From positions 1 to 40,554 of the forward strand of contig JANXZF010000073.1 in the NCBI GenBank assembly GCA_025355665.1: a stretch of DNA of 40,554 nt. The letters are read 5' to 3'. The translations under genes were made by a program, and so were the position numbers. Below the pieces are notes generated by a model. It was not told the origin of the DNA, searched no databases, and worked only from the letters and a program-made list of their open reading frames with translations. Positions within the stretch are counted from its first letter, which is position 1; every line of letters starts with the position of its first letter. Below, in pieces: positions 16,880 to 28,194 of this stretch. Origin of the DNA: Actinomycetes bacterium (lineage in GTDB: Bacteria > Actinomycetota > Actinomycetes > Nanopelagicales > Nanopelagicaceae).

Positions 16880-18420
16880 AAAATCTGTTGGGTGATCGCT
16901 ACAAACTAGGCGAAATGATTGGCACTGGCGGTATGGCCGATGTCTACATCGCCGACGATGTGCGCCTTTCCCGCAAAGTGGCAGTTAAGGTGTTGCGAAG
17001 CGATCTCGCACGCGATCCTTCATTTGTTGCGAGATTTCGTAAGGAAGCATTTGCTGCTGCCGGCTTGAACCATCCGGGCATTGTTGCTGTCTATGACTCA
17101 GGTGAGGAACCCGCACCATACATTGTCATGGAATTGGTTTCAGGTCACACGCTCCGTGAATTGATTCATCAAGGCGAACATCTTCCCATTGACCGAGTTC
17201 TGGAAATTGCCGAAGGAATATTGGCCGCTCTTGAATATTCGCATGAAAGAGGAATTGTCCACCGCGATATAAAGCCTGCAAACGTCATGATCACAGATCA
17301 AGGGGTCGTGAAGGTGATGGATTTTGGTATCGCCCGCGCACTCGATGACATCGGCGCAACTTTGACGAGCACTTGGAATGTCGTTGGAACTGCGCAATAC
17401 CTCTCACCAGAACAAGCCATGGGAGAAAGTGCGGATTATCGAAGTGATATTTATTCAGTTGGCTGTCTACTTTACGAAGTTCTCTTGGGCCGTCCTCCGT
17501 ATACTGGCGACACACCCGTCTCAATTGCTTTCCAACATGTGTCAGGTGAATTGATAAAGCCCAGCACCCTTAATTCCGAACTACCTGAGGGCTTAAGCAT
17601 TCTTTTGACGGTGGCGTTAGCCAAGAAGCCAATCGATCGTTATCAAAGTGCCGCAGACATGTTGGCCGATGTTCGAAACCTTCGAGAAGGACGGGCAATA
17701 ACTGCCAAGGTGGCGCGAAAGCCGATCAACCGCATGAAAGTGTTGGCTGCAGTTGTTGCGTTCCTGGTCGTGATAGGGGGAGTCACATTCGGCATACAGG
17801 CACTTAGGAACACTCAAACAAATGTCTTGGTTGTTGTGCCTAATGTCGTTGGACTAACTCAAAGCGATGCTCAATCGCAACTGAGTGGGTTCACTGTGAC
17901 TTTCAAAAAAGCGCACGATCCAAACATCCCTGTTGGCCGCGTAACTAGCCAGATTCCTCTAGCAACGTCAAAAGTTCACAAGGCAACGGGTGTCATTCTC
18001 ACGCTCTCTGATGGACCAGGCGATAGCACTGTGCCGTTAGATCTTGTCGGGAAATCTCTGGTTGATGCGCGTGCAAGTTTGGCTTCGGCAGGTCTAGTGA
18101 TTTCTCAAACCAATGCCGTTCCATCCGATAAGCCCCAAGGAACTGTTCTGGGCGTGTCTCCTAATGGCGGGTCCATAATTCCTTCTGGAAGTGGTGTTGT
18201 ACTGCAAATTGCAAGCGGAGATATCGTCGTGCCACTTCTCGTTGGATTAAATGAAATTCAAGCCCGAACGATTCTGGTTCAAGCAGGTTTTCTCGTCCAA
18301 CAGATTGAGGCCACAGACCCAACACAAGTTAATGGTGTTGTGCTTGCCCAAGCTCCTGATGCTGGAACTACCCAGACGATCGGCTCGACCGTAACGATCA
18401 CGATAAATCAAGTGCCCTAA
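16876..18420 (+). CDS. pknB: PASTA-domain Ser/Thr protein kinase
   Basis: 514-residue membrane kinase that senses cell-wall fragments and controls growth and division. Kinase domain: glycine loop GTGGMADVY (16-24), Lys38 in AVKVL, HRDIKPANV with catalytic Asp131, DFG at 149-151, activation-segment GTAQYLSPEQA. One transmembrane helix at about 288-308. Three extracellular PASTA repeats at about 319-383, 386-450 and 451-514, one fewer than the four usual in PknB. Forms a two-gene unit with the phosphatase. The rodA, pbpA and pknA genes that usually sit between them are absent here. Confidence 0.95.
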   Translation: MKNLLGDRYKLGEMIGTGGMADVYIADDVRLSRKVAVKVLRSDLARDPSFVARFRKEAFAAAGLNHPGIVAVYDSGEEPAPYIVMELVSGHTLRELIHQGEHLPIDRVLEIAEGILAALEYSHERGIVHRDIKPANVMITDQGVVKVMDFGIARALDDIGATLTSTWNVVGTAQYLSPEQAMGESADYRSDIYSVGCLLYEVLLGRPPYTGDTPVSIAFQHVSGELIKPSTLNSELPEGLSILLTVALAKKPIDRYQSAADMLADVRNLREGRAITAKVARKPINRMKVLAAVVAFLVVIGGVTFGIQALRNTQTNVLVVVPNVVGLTQSDAQSQLSGFTVTFKKAHDPNIPVGRVTSQIPLATSKVHKATGVILTLSDGPGDSTVPLDLVGKSLVDARASLASAGLVISQTNAVPSDKPQGTVLGVSPNGGSIIPSGSGVVLQIASGDIVVPLLVGLNEIQARTILVQAGFLVQQIEATDPTQVNGVVLAQAPDAGTTQTIGSTVTITINQVP

Positions 18421-18434
18421 AACTTATTGCTGTT

Positions 18435-19064
18435 TCACTTTCCAACAACGGGTGATAAGCCGATGGCGCGAGTCTGCGCGTTTTCATCTCCGCACTCCGC
18501 CAACCAATTCGCAAGCATCTTGTGGCCGTGCTCTGTCAGAACAGATTCCGGGTGGAATTGAACGCCTTCAATTGGCAATGATTTATGCCGAACGGACATG
18601 ACGACGCCAGAATCTGTCTCGCTCGTAATCTCCAGCTCATCTGGCAATGTGGATTTCTCTAATGCGAGCGAGTGATATCTGGTCGCCGTGAATGGGTTGG
18701 GCACATCTTTAAGAACACCAACACCTGAGTGATGGACCAACGAAGTTTTTCCATGCAATAACTCGGGTGCTTGAGAAACTGTCCCACCCAAGGCCGCACA
18801 AATCGCCTGGTGCCCCAAGCAAACTCCAAATAGCGGAATCTTGTGTTCGGCGCAGTAATGAACCATTGCCACGCTAATTCCTGCCCGCTCTGGCGTTCCA
18901 GGTCCAGGAGAGACAAGGACCCCATCAAATTTCGAGGCTTCGGTAACTTCGATCTCGTCGTTGCGCACGACGGTGCAATCGGCTCCCAACTGCGCCAGGT
19001 ACTGAACAAGGTTAAATACAAAGGAGTCGTAGTTGTCGATGACGAGGATCTTGCGTGAGGACAT
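18435..19064 (-). CDS. Class I glutamine amidotransferase, anthranilate/aminodeoxychorismate synthase component II
   Basis: 209-residue glutaminase subunit supplying ammonia for anthranilate (TrpG) or aminodeoxychorismate (PabA). N-terminus ILVIDNYDSFVFNLVQYL, oxyanion segment SPGPGTPERAG, nucleophile Cys82 in GVCLGHQ, and His171/Glu173 in GVQFHPESVLTEHG. The same gene sits next to pknB and crgA in mycobacteria (annotated trpG). No trp or folate gene is adjacent, so TrpG, PabA or a shared subunit cannot be told apart. Convergent with pknB, 14 bp apart. Confidence 0.92.
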   Translation of the reverse strand: MSSRKILVIDNYDSFVFNLVQYLAQLGADCTVVRNDEIEVTEASKFDGVLVSPGPGTPERAGISVAMVHYCAEHKIPLFGVCLGHQAICAALGGTVSQAPELLHGKTSLVHHSGVGVLKDVPNPFTATRYHSLALEKSTLPDELEITSETDSGVVMSVRHKSLPIEGVQFHPESVLTEHGHKMLANWLAECGDENAQTRAIGLSPVVGK

Positions 19065-19131
19065 GGGCGCAATTCTCTCTTATCTGTGGCTTGGCCCGCT
19101 TGCCACCGATTAGGAAAAAGGATTTCTCCTC

Positions 19132-19404
19132 GTGTTACCCTCTGCTATGCCTAAATCCAAGCTCCGCAAAAAGACAAAGAAGGTCATTCCAGCTGATGTC
19201 CTTCACCCTGTAACCTTTCCTAAGGAGAGCCCAAAGTGGCTCGCACCGGTGATGGTTGGAGCTTTTCTGGCCGGTCTTATCTGGATCGTCATCTTTTATG
19301 TGACCTCGACAAGTTACCCAGTGCCTGGAATTGGTGCCTGGAACATGGTGATCGGCTTTGGATTTATCGGCGTGGGATTCTCCCTCGCCACGAAATGGCG
19401 CTGA
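19132..19404 (+). CDS. crgA: Cell division protein CrgA
   Basis: Small septation regulator found in Actinobacteria, which in mycobacteria and Streptomyces interacts with FtsZ and cell-wall synthases. N-terminal basic stretch MPKSKLRKKTKK, then two hydrophobic helices (WLAPVMVGAFLAGLIWIVIF and a second ending GFSLATKW). The conserved family start MPKSK would place the ATG at 19147 (85 residues), but the only good ribosome-binding site (AAAAAGGA, ending 19122) is correctly spaced for the GTG at 19132 (90 residues). Both are possible. Confidence 0.9.
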   Translation: MLPSAMPKSKLRKKTKKVIPADVLHPVTFPKESPKWLAPVMVGAFLAGLIWIVIFYVTSTSYPVPGIGAWNMVIGFGFIGVGFSLATKWR

Positions 19405-19521
19405 CACGGGGTTTCTCACCTTCGTGAGCTAACTCGAGCCACGCCAAGGCTTCACGGCTCTTTGTTTAGCTCAATTCGGTCGAATAACAATAGTGTAATT
19501 CTCCACATGGTGTATAACTCC

Positions 19522-19530
19522 TGTGGATAA
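19522..19530 (-). promoter_or_regulatory. Isolated perfect DnaA box
   Basis: TGTGGATAA, the reverse complement of the consensus TTATCCACA, in the convergent gap between crgA and the rhomboid gene. The site is about 9 kb from the origin clusters. The rest of this 127-bp gap shows a short CTCAC-CTTC-GTGAG hairpin near 19418-19431 but no convincing terminator. Confidence 0.45.
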
Positions 19531-19531
19531 C

Positions 19532-20098
19532 TTATACCCGCCGTTTGAGCATCACGAGAATCTGCGTCGTGATTGCCCCGCCAATTAGTCCACCAAGGTG
19601 TGCGTGCCAGTCAATGTTGGGCACAGTGAAGGTGATTATCAAGTTAAGAATCACAATACTGACGACGCTTCGGTAATTGATTCCAACGCGCTTGCCGACA
19701 ACCAAGAGTGCGCCAAAAAGGCCGAAGATCGCCCCTGAGGCACCCACTCCCGGAATGTTGTGTGGTCCAAGGAAGACGGAAGTCAATGAAGCGGTAAGCA
19801 GAGAGACCATGAAAATAATTAAGTACCGGCTCTTGCCAAAGACGGTCTCCACAAGATTTCCGATTGAGTAAAGCGCCCACATATTTGTGAGCAAATGCAG
19901 AATATTCGCGTGAGTTAAGGCGACGGTGAAAAGTCGGTACCACTGACCAGTTGATACGCCAGGAAAATATCCATTGGAGTAAGTGCCGCCATAAAACAAA
20001 CAAAGCTGCCCGACTAATTGGTGATCAAATTGCGCCAACAAATAGAAAAGGGAAATAAGAGCAACCAGGGTCGTTGTCAGTGATTGCCTTAAACGCAT
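19532..20098 (-). CDS. Rhomboid-family intramembrane serine protease
   Basis: 188-residue polytopic membrane protein of the basic six-helix rhomboid type. Catalytic Ser121 in GASGAIFG and His167 in HAHLGG, with supporting HANILHLLTNMWAL (the HxxxxHxxxN motif). Cleaves transmembrane helices of unknown targets. Start is 8 nt after the ppiA stop without a clear ribosome-binding site, so it is likely coupled to ppiA. A rhomboid gene beside ppiA and crgA is also the mycobacterial order (Rv0009-Rv0011c). Confidence 0.92.
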   Translation of the reverse strand: MRLRQSLTTTLVALISLFYLLAQFDHQLVGQLCLFYGGTYSNGYFPGVSTGQWYRLFTVALTHANILHLLTNMWALYSIGNLVETVFGKSRYLIIFMVSLLTASLTSVFLGPHNIPGVGASGAIFGLFGALLVVGKRVGINYRSVVSIVILNLIITFTVPNIDWHAHLGGLIGGAITTQILVMLKRRV

Positions 20099-20106
20099 AG
20101 TGATTA

Positions 20107-20622
20107 CTAACTAATAGTTACGGAGTTAATCGTTATCGGTGTTGCTGGACGATCTTGACCGTCAGTCTTTGATTTAGCGATCTTGTCTACAACGGCTTGG
20201 CTGGACGCATCTTTTACCTCACCAAAAATGGTGTGCTTGCGATTAAGCCAAGTGGTGGGTGCGACGGTAATAAAGAACTGAGAACCATTGGTCCCAGGAC
20301 CTGAGTTGGCCATCGCCAAGATGTAGGGGCGATCAAAAACCAATTCGCCATGGAATTCATCAGCGAACTTGTAGCCAGGTCCGCCGGTACCGCGACCTAG
20401 TGGATCCCCGCTTTGAATCATGAAGCCTTCAATGACTCGGTGGAAGACCGTGTTGTCGTAGAGGTTAGCTGTAGTTTTCTCACCAGTTCGTGGGTCCGTC
20501 CACTCGCGAGCACCAGTAGCTAGTTCTACAAAGTTAGCGACGGTTTTTGGCGCATGATTAGGGAAGAGCTCGATGATGATGTCGCCGACGGATGTGTGCA
20601 GGGTTGCTGAAGTGTTTGTCAT
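20107..20622 (-). CDS. ppiA: Cyclophilin-type peptidyl-prolyl isomerase
   Basis: 171-residue cytoplasmic cyclophilin that speeds proline cis-trans isomerisation. Motifs: FHRVIEGFMIQSGDPLGRGTGG, NSGPGTNGSQFFIT and LNRKHTIFGEV. The ATG at 20622 begins 1 nt after the 3' discriminator base of tRNA-Ala, and no ribosome-binding site can fit other than the tRNA sequence itself. The position matches mycobacterial ppiA. Confidence 0.95.
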   Translation of the reverse strand: MTNTSATLHTSVGDIIIELFPNHAPKTVANFVELATGAREWTDPRTGEKTTANLYDNTVFHRVIEGFMIQSGDPLGRGTGGPGYKFADEFHGELVFDRPYILAMANSGPGTNGSQFFITVAPTTWLNRKHTIFGEVKDASSQAVVDKIAKSKTDGQDRPATPITINSVTIS

Positions 20623-20623
20623 G

Positions 20624-20696
20624 TGGAGACTAGGGGAATCGAACCCCTAACCCCCGCCTTGCAAAGGCGGTGCTCTACCAATTGAGCTAAGTCCCC
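20624..20696 (-). tRNA. tRNA-Ala(UGC)
   Basis: 73 nt. Acceptor arms GGGGACT and AGTCTCC with one G-T pair; D-arm AGCTCAATTGGTAGAGC; anticodon arm CCGCC-TTTGCAA-GGCGG (anticodon TGC); T-arm GGTTCGATTCC; discriminator A. CCA not encoded. Lies 14 nt after tRNA-Ile and directly abuts ppiA. Confidence 0.96.
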
Positions 20697-20710
20697 GTGG
20701 TCATCGGGAG

Positions 20711-20785
20711 TGGGCCTTGGAGGACTTGAACCTCCGACCTCTTCCTTATCAGGGAAGCGCTCTAACCAGGCTGAGCTAAAGGCCC
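20711..20785 (-). tRNA. tRNA-Ile(GAU)
   Basis: 75 nt. Acceptor arms GGGCCTT and AAGGCCC pair perfectly; anticodon arm CTTCC-CTGATAA-GGAAG (anticodon GAT); T-arm GGTTCAAGTCC; discriminator A. CCA not encoded. It follows gyrA on the same strand, the same arrangement as ileT-alaT near gyrA in mycobacteria. Confidence 0.96.
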
Positions 20786-20839
20786 GAAAACCTGCGTAAG
20801 GCTACAGGTATTTAGAGGTAGACCCCAAACCGAAGAATC

Positions 20840-23311
20840 CTATTCTGGTTCCACCTCCGCGCTCTTTGTCACAGAGACGACCGTAACGCCATCGGCAAGA
20901 TTTACCAACCTAACACCCATCGAATCTCGCCCTGTCTGGCGTACCTCGGATGCCGGTGTTCGCATCACTGTGCCGGCAGAGGTTATGGCGAGTACTTCGT
21001 CCTCCTCGCGCAGGACCAGAGCACTGACCAAAACCCCACGAGAGTCTTCGTCGATCTTTGCCGCTTTTATACCGATTCCTCCGCGACCTTGGAGTCGATA
21101 CTCATCGAGTGGAGTCTTCTTGCCATATCCACCGTCGGTGGCAGTAAAAACAAGAAGGTTGGAATCCTGTGCATTAATTCGAGACATGGTCAAAAGTTCG
21201 TCGCCATCACGGAATTTCATTCCAATTACTCCGCTTGTGGAGCGACCCATCGGGCGAAGCGAATCATCATTAGCTGAAAAACGTGTGGACATCCCCTTCT
21301 TTGAAACGAGCAGGAGTTCATCGCTTCCACTTACTAATGATGCGCTCACAACCTCATCTTCACTACGAAGGGAAATTGCGATCAAACCGCCCGCACGTGG
21401 AGAGTCATATTCAATCAACGCACTCTTCTTCACAAGTCCGTTTTTGGTTGCAAGAACTAAGTATGGCTCAACTTCGTAATTCTTTATTGAGAGCACTTGC
21501 GCAATTCGCTCGTCAGGCTTGAAGGCCATCAAATTCGCTACATGCTGTCCGCGTGCATCACGACCAGCATCGGGGAGTTCGTGAACCTTGGAACGGTAGA
21601 CACGTCCTTGATTGGTGAAGAAGAGCAACCAATCATGCGTTGAGGCAATGAAGAAATGATCGACTACATCGTCTTGCTTCAACGCAGCCCCTCTTACTCC
21701 CTTACCGCCACGCCTCTGTGAGCGGTAGAGATCGGCCTTAGTCCGCTTGGCATACCCGGTGTGAGTGATCGTGACAACCGCGTCCTGATCTGGAATCAAG
21801 TCTTCAGCAGAGAAATCGCCCTCACTAGCGACGATTTGGGTTCGTCGGTCATCGCCGTATTTGGCAACCAATTCTGAAAGCTCTGTCTTGATAATTTCGC
21901 GTTGTTTAGCCTCGCTGGCCAAAATGGCAGTGAGTTCGATGATATCGGCCATGAGCCCGTCATACTCATCGTTGATCTTCTGGCGCTCAAGGGCAGCAAT
22001 TCGACGCAACTGCATATCCAAAATGGCATTGGCTTGAATTTCGTCTACATCAAGTAATTTCATCAATCCGGTGCGAGCTTCTTCGGGGGTGGAGCTGGCG
22101 CGAATTAATGCGATGACTGCGTCTAACGCATCTAGGGCTTTGAGGTATCCACGCAAAATATGTGCGCGTCTCTCCTTTTCCGCTAAGCGGAAGGTGGTGC
22201 GCCTGACAATAACTTCGACTTGGTGGTCGATGTAGTACTTTACAAATTCGTCCAAACGAAGAGTGCGAGGAACCCCATCAACCAAAGCCAACATGTTTGC
22301 ACCGAAGGTGTCTTGTAGTTGGGTCTGCTTGTACAAGTTATTAAGCACAACTTTTGGAATCGCATCATTACGCAAAACCACAACTAAGCGTTGGCCAAGA
22401 CGTTCGTTGCCTTCATCTCGCACATCGGCAATGCCTTTGATTTTTCCATCTTTAACAAGCTCGGCGATTTTCAAAGCAAGGTTGTCAGGGTTAACTTGAT
22501 ATGGAAGTTCGGTAACAACCAGACATGTTCGCTTATTGATCTCTTCGACGCTGACAACAGCTCGCATTGTTATTGAGCCACGACCGGTGCGATAAGCGTC
22601 CTCAATTCCCGTGCGACCAACAATGAGTCCTCTTGTTGGGAAATCTGGGCCTTTCACGATCTTTAGAAGTTGGGCGAGAAGTTCTTCTGGTTTTGCTTCG
22701 GGGTGGGCAAGAGCCCAATCGACACCTTCAGCAATTTCACGCAAATTATGAGGAGGAATATTTGTTGCCATTCCAACTGCAATTCCAGCGCTGCCGTTAA
22801 CTAGAAGGTTGGGAAAGCGGCTAGGGAGTACATCTGGTTCTTGGGAGCGACCGTCGTAGTTTGGAGAGAAATTGACCGTATTTTCATCGATATCTCGCAT
22901 CATCTCCATTGCGATGGGAGAGAGCCGAGCTTCTGTGTAACGCATGGCTGCAGCCGGATCATTACCTGGGGATCCGAAGTTACCGTTTCCATCAACTAGT
23001 GGATAACGCAATGACCACGGCTGAGCCAAACGGACAACAGTGTCATAAATGGCGGTGTCACCGTGAGGGTGGTAATTACCCATCACGTCTCCAACGATGC
23101 GCGAAGACTTGTAGTAACCCTTGTCAGGACGGTAACCACCATCAAACATTGCGTAGAGAACACGGCGGTGGACTGGTTTTAAACCATCTCGAACATCAGG
23201 AAGTGCGCGGCCGACAATAACGCTCATCGCATAATCGAGATAAGAGCGCGCCATCTCCACTTGGAGATCAACAACCTCTTGTCGATCGAAATCTTTACTA
23301 AGCTCGTCCAT
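20840..23311 (-). CDS. gyrA: DNA gyrase subunit A
   Basis: 823-residue subunit that cuts and rejoins DNA in the A2B2 gyrase. Active-site Tyr125 in [11 protein letters not shown]. The quinolone-determining region reads [10 protein letters not shown], giving Thr86 and Asp90 at the positions of E. coli Ser83 and Asp87. The C-terminal beta-pinwheel includes the GyrA box [13 protein letters not shown] with AAAGGCAG upstream, 21 nt after gyrB. Length is normal. Confidence 0.97.
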   Translation of the reverse strand: MDELSKDFDRQEVVDLQVEMARSYLDYAMSVIVGRALPDVRDGLKPVHRRVLYAMFDGGYRPDKGYYKSSRIVGDVMGNYHPHGDTAIYDTVVRLAQPWSLRYPLVDGNGNFGSPGNDPAAAMRYTEARLSPIAMEMMRDIDENTVNFSPNYDGRSQEPDVLPSRFPNLLVNGSAGIAVGMATNIPPHNLREIAEGVDWALAHPEAKPEELLAQLLKIVKGPDFPTRGLIVGRTGIEDAYRTGRGSITMRAVVSVEEINKRTCLVVTELPYQVNPDNLALKIAELVKDGKIKGIADVRDEGNERLGQRLVVVLRNDAIPKVVLNNLYKQTQLQDTFGANMLALVDGVPRTLRLDEFVKYYIDHQVEVIVRRTTFRLAEKERRAHILRGYLKALDALDAVIALIRASSTPEEARTGLMKLLDVDEIQANAILDMQLRRIAALERQKINDEYDGLMADIIELTAILASEAKQREIIKTELSELVAKYGDDRRTQIVASEGDFSAEDLIPDQDAVVTITHTGYAKRTKADLYRSQRRGGKGVRGAALKQDDVVDHFFIASTHDWLLFFTNQGRVYRSKVHELPDAGRDARGQHVANLMAFKPDERIAQVLSIKNYEVEPYLVLATKNGLVKKSALIEYDSPRAGGLIAISLRSEDEVVSASLVSGSDELLLVSKKGMSTRFSANDDSLRPMGRSTSGVIGMKFRDGDELLTMSRINAQDSNLLVFTATDGGYGKKTPLDEYRLQGRGGIGIKAAKIDEDSRGVLVSALVLREEDEVLAITSAGTVMRTPASEVRQTGRDSMGVRLVNLADGVTVVSVTKSAEVEPE

Positions 23312-23332
23312 TATCTGCCTTTGTCTAGGGTT

Positions 23333-25309
<1,977 letters not shown>

Positions 25310-25383
25310 TCATTGCCCACCCTCAGATGAGGAAAAGGGCCCTAGCGGCCTTCTGGGGATAATTTCTTTAAAACTACCCCATC

Positions 25384-25412
25384 ATCCTATCGTGAATTTG
25401 GTTCCCTTGTAG
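25384..25412 (-). promoter_or_regulatory. Candidate gyrB promoter
   Basis: In the 201-bp gap before gyrB, TAGGAT (25389-25384) is a good -10 hexamer, with a weaker CTACAA 17 bp upstream as -35. This would give a leader of about 80 nt. The leader contains AAGGCCGCTAGGGCCCTT, which could form an imperfect stem. Position and match only. Confidence 0.35.
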
Positions 25413-25495
25413 CGCAGATAAGCCTTAGAAGTGGGTGTAGGGACGAGAAGTTGATAGGGGTGAAGGTTCCTATTCAGAATGGTTTGTGATAAGCC

Positions 25496-25966
25496 TCATC
25501 CGTAGGTATCCCGGGGTCCTTTTGAACCTCGAATTGTCCGGATTCCCTTTTTCCAGGAAGGCCCATGGGGGCCGATAAGCGATAGGGATTCAACCAATGC
25601 CCCTGGGGAACTGTCCCTGATCGTCTTGAGTAGTTCGTTGCTCACGAGTTGGAGTTGAACAGCCCAAGCTGTGGATGAGGTCTGGATAGTTAGGACCCCT
25701 TCCAAGAGTGAAATAGGGGTGGCGTGTAGGCAGATTTCGGGACCGACAATATCTGCCCATGTTGAAAATAGAGTCCCTTCGGCGATTCCTCCCTTCCAGT
25801 CTCGGTCTGTAATTATTTGAGAAAGTACATCTTTAAGGATGTGAGGACCATTTGCCGTCTCGCCGTTATTTGAAGGTGGGGGAACTTCGCGCGCGGATTT
25901 TTTTGTTGATCTTTTTCCACTTTGAAATGAGCGAAAAAGATCGAGGGCAAGATCTCGTTTAGCCAT
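25496..25966 (-). CDS. DUF721 protein, DciA-like
   Basis: 156 residues. The C-terminal half has the DUF721 pattern: an upstream helix (ILKDVLSQII), WADIVGPEICLHATP, then LEGVLTIQTSSTAWAVQLQL. Low-complexity basic N-terminus. Proteins of this family near dnaA/recF are DciA-type loaders or operators of the replicative helicase DnaB; this assignment comes from family and position. Overlaps recF by 8 nt. Equivalent to mycobacterial Rv0004. Confidence 0.85.
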   Translation of the reverse strand: MAKRDLALDLFRSFQSGKRSTKKSAREVPPPSNNGETANGPHILKDVLSQIITDRDWKGGIAEGTLFSTWADIVGPEICLHATPISLLEGVLTIQTSSTAWAVQLQLVSNELLKTIRDSSPGALVESLSLIGPHGPSWKKGIRTIRGSKGPRDTYG

Positions 25967-27059
25967 GTGGTTTTTCCATTAAGACACGACCGGGCACAAC
26001 GTATCGCCGCTGCGTTTCCAACCCTGAAGGTAAGTCGCTCTCCACCGCTGCTGTAATTATTGTTTGCTCGGCTATTGAAGTTGCATTCATTAATTGATTC
26101 CGTCGGTAGGTGTCTAATTCAGAGAAGATGTCATCCAGGATAAGTATTGGTTCGGCACCCTCACTTTTCAAGAGGTTAAACGCACCCAACCGCAAAGAAA
26201 TTGCGACTGACCAGGATTCTCCGTGGCTGGCATAACCCTTGGCGGGAAAATCACCGAGTTGAAGGTGAAGATCGTCCCGGTGTGGTCCCACAAGTGTCAC
26301 ACCGCGTTCTACTTCTTCATATTGAAGTTCTTCCAGCCTGTTTTGAAGAATTGATTTATTCACTTCTAAATCACTGGACAACTTTTTAGTAGAGGATTTA
26401 TAGGAAATCTCCAGTTGTCTAACTTCATCTAAATTTAAATAGTTTTGGGCAGACCATGGATTTAGAGACTCACACAATCTAATTCTCTCGGTTGTTAAAA
26501 CTGACCCTAAGGAGATTAATTGCTCATTCCATGGGACCAAGGAACTTTGAGGAGACCTTGTTTTTAATAAGGTGTTGCGTTGTTTAACAACCCTTTCATA
26601 ATCACTAATTACACCAGCAAGTCTCGGCGCCTTGGTTACGAGAAGTTTGTCTAGGAAATCTCTCCGGGTTGTGGGTTCACCCCTAACTAAATCAAGATCC
26701 TCTGGTGAGAAGTAAATACTCTGGCACGCGCCAAGGATTTCTCTCTGACTTCTGACTGGATTTTGGTTAAGGCGCGCACGGTTGGCTTTTTTATTATTAA
26801 TCTCTAAGTCAACCTGAAGGGTTCGATCCTCTTTTATGATTTCTGCCCTAATGACAGCTTGCTCTGCTCCTAGAGCGATTAGTGGTTGAGTTTGTGAGAC
26901 TCGATGTGAAGCCAGGAATGAGAGATAAATGATTGCTTCAACAATATTGGTTTTGCCTGAACCGTTGTCGCCAATAAAGGTCGTCGCTCCAGGTTGGAAA
27001 TCAAGGTCTAACTGAGGATAGGACCTAAAATTAGTAAGTGAAAGACGGTTTATTCGCAT
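25959..27059 (-). CDS. recF: DNA replication/repair protein RecF
   Basis: 366-residue SMC-like ATPase that binds gapped DNA and helps load RecA. Walker A GDNGSGKTN (30-38); signature-like LVGPHRDDLHL; Walker B PILILDDIFSELD. N-terminus MRINRLSLTNFRSY is typical. Start 4 nt after the dnaN stop. Length is standard. Confidence 0.95.
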   Translation of the reverse strand: MRINRLSLTNFRSYPQLDLDFQPGATTFIGDNGSGKTNIVEAIIYLSFLASHRVSQTQPLIALGAEQAVIRAEIIKEDRTLQVDLEINNKKANRARLNQNPVRSQREILGACQSIYFSPEDLDLVRGEPTTRRDFLDKLLVTKAPRLAGVISDYERVVKQRNTLLKTRSPQSSLVPWNEQLISLGSVLTTERIRLCESLNPWSAQNYLNLDEVRQLEISYKSSTKKLSSDLEVNKSILQNRLEELQYEEVERGVTLVGPHRDDLHLQLGDFPAKGYASHGESWSVAISLRLGAFNLLKSEGAEPILILDDIFSELDTYRRNQLMNATSIAEQTIITAAVESDLPSGLETQRRYVVPGRVLMEKPHG

Positions 27060-27063
27060 TCAT

Positions 27064-28194
27064 TTATGAGGCGTAGCGCATCGGCATTAGTAGGTAGCGG
27101 TAGTTCTCAATCGCTTCACCATCTTTGGTCTGCTTTCCTGTGAGGATCGCCGGTTTATTGGAACCAGTGAATGAGATCTGAACAAACGGCGTCCCCACAG
27201 CCTGAAGCCCATCAGCCAAGAAAGTCGGGTTGAAAGCGATCGCAATCGGCTCGCCCGTAAGTGAGATATCTAGAACTTCTGTCGCTTGGGCTTCCTCACC
27301 GGCTCCTGCTTCAAGTTCGAGGGTGGACTCATTAAACGAAAGTCGAAGCGGAACTGTTTTATCGGTTACTAAAGCTACACGTTTTACAGAATCCAAGAAA
27401 GTAGCCACTTCAACAACAGCTGTAGTGGTAATGGTTTGTGGAAGAAGATGGCGGTAAGGAGGGAAGGTTCCATCCAACATTCTTGAAGTCATCGATTTTC
27501 CGTCAGTTATAAAACCTACTAAACGGTCGTGTGATAGCGCAGGTGTTAGTGACACCGACAAACTCTTCATACCTACCAACGATTTGGTTGCTTCAGCAAG
27601 TGTTCGTGCTCGAAGGAGTGCTGAAGTTTCTAAGTTTGGTTGTGTTGCTTGCCATTGAACTTCGCGAACTGCCAACCGATATCGATCTGTCGCAGCCAAA
27701 GTTATGGTGTCTTGGTTTATCTCAACATGGATTCCTGTAAGGGTTGGTAATGAGTCATCCTTACCCGCTGCAATAGCAACTTGTGCAACAGCTGTCGCAA
27801 AAACATCACTTGGAATAATTCCTGTCGTTTCGGGTAATTCAGGCAAACTTGGGTAATCGTTTAATGAAAGAGTAGGTAGCGTGAATTTCGCCGTGCCTGA
27901 TGTCACTAAAACTCTTGATCCGTCGAGTTGAATAGTTACGGGTTTATTTGGTAGCGATCTGGAAATCTCGGCTAACAATCTTCCTGGAACTAAAACCTTT
28001 CCTGTTTGACCGACTTCGGCCTCAAAGTGAACTTTGCTAGACGTCTCAAGATCTGAACCTGAGAGAAAAACTTGATCTTTCTCAACGTCGATCACAATTC
28101 CTAAAAGTGCGGTCATAATCGGCCGGCTCGATAAACTTCTTGAAACCCAATTAACAGCATCAGCCAGGGTTTGTTGCTCGACGGTAAATTTCAC
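27064..28194 (-). CDS. dnaN: DNA polymerase III beta sliding clamp
   Basis: 376-residue ring-forming clamp with three similar domains and the conserved C-terminal ending YLLMPMRYAS. Other recognisable parts are LTGIHVEINQDTITLAATDRYRL and a late hydrophobic segment PTFLADGLQAVG. GTG start with GAGAGG upstream. Separated from dnaA by the 368-bp putative origin. Confidence 0.97.
   Translation of the reverse strand: MKFTVEQQTLADAVNWVSRSLSSRPIMTALLGIVIDVEKDQVFLSGSDLETSSKVHFEAEVGQTGKVLVPGRLLAEISRSLPNKPVTIQLDGSRVLVTSGTAKFTLPTLSLNDYPSLPELPETTGIIPSDVFATAVAQVAIAAGKDDSLPTLTGIHVEINQDTITLAATDRYRLAVREVQWQATQPNLETSALLRARTLAEATKSLVGMKSLSVSLTPALSHDRLVGFITDGKSMTSRMLDGTFPPYRHLLPQTITTTAVVEVATFLDSVKRVALVTDKTVPLRLSFNESTLELEAGAGEEAQATEVLDISLTGEPIAIAFNPTFLADGLQAVGTPFVQISFTGSNKPAILTGKQTKDGEAIENYRYLLMPMRYAS

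Noticed and set aside
20970-21479. 169-codon plus-strand open frame
   Set aside because: Antisense to the gyrA C-terminal domain, low-complexity Ser/Arg-rich translation, no ribosome-binding site; a shadow.
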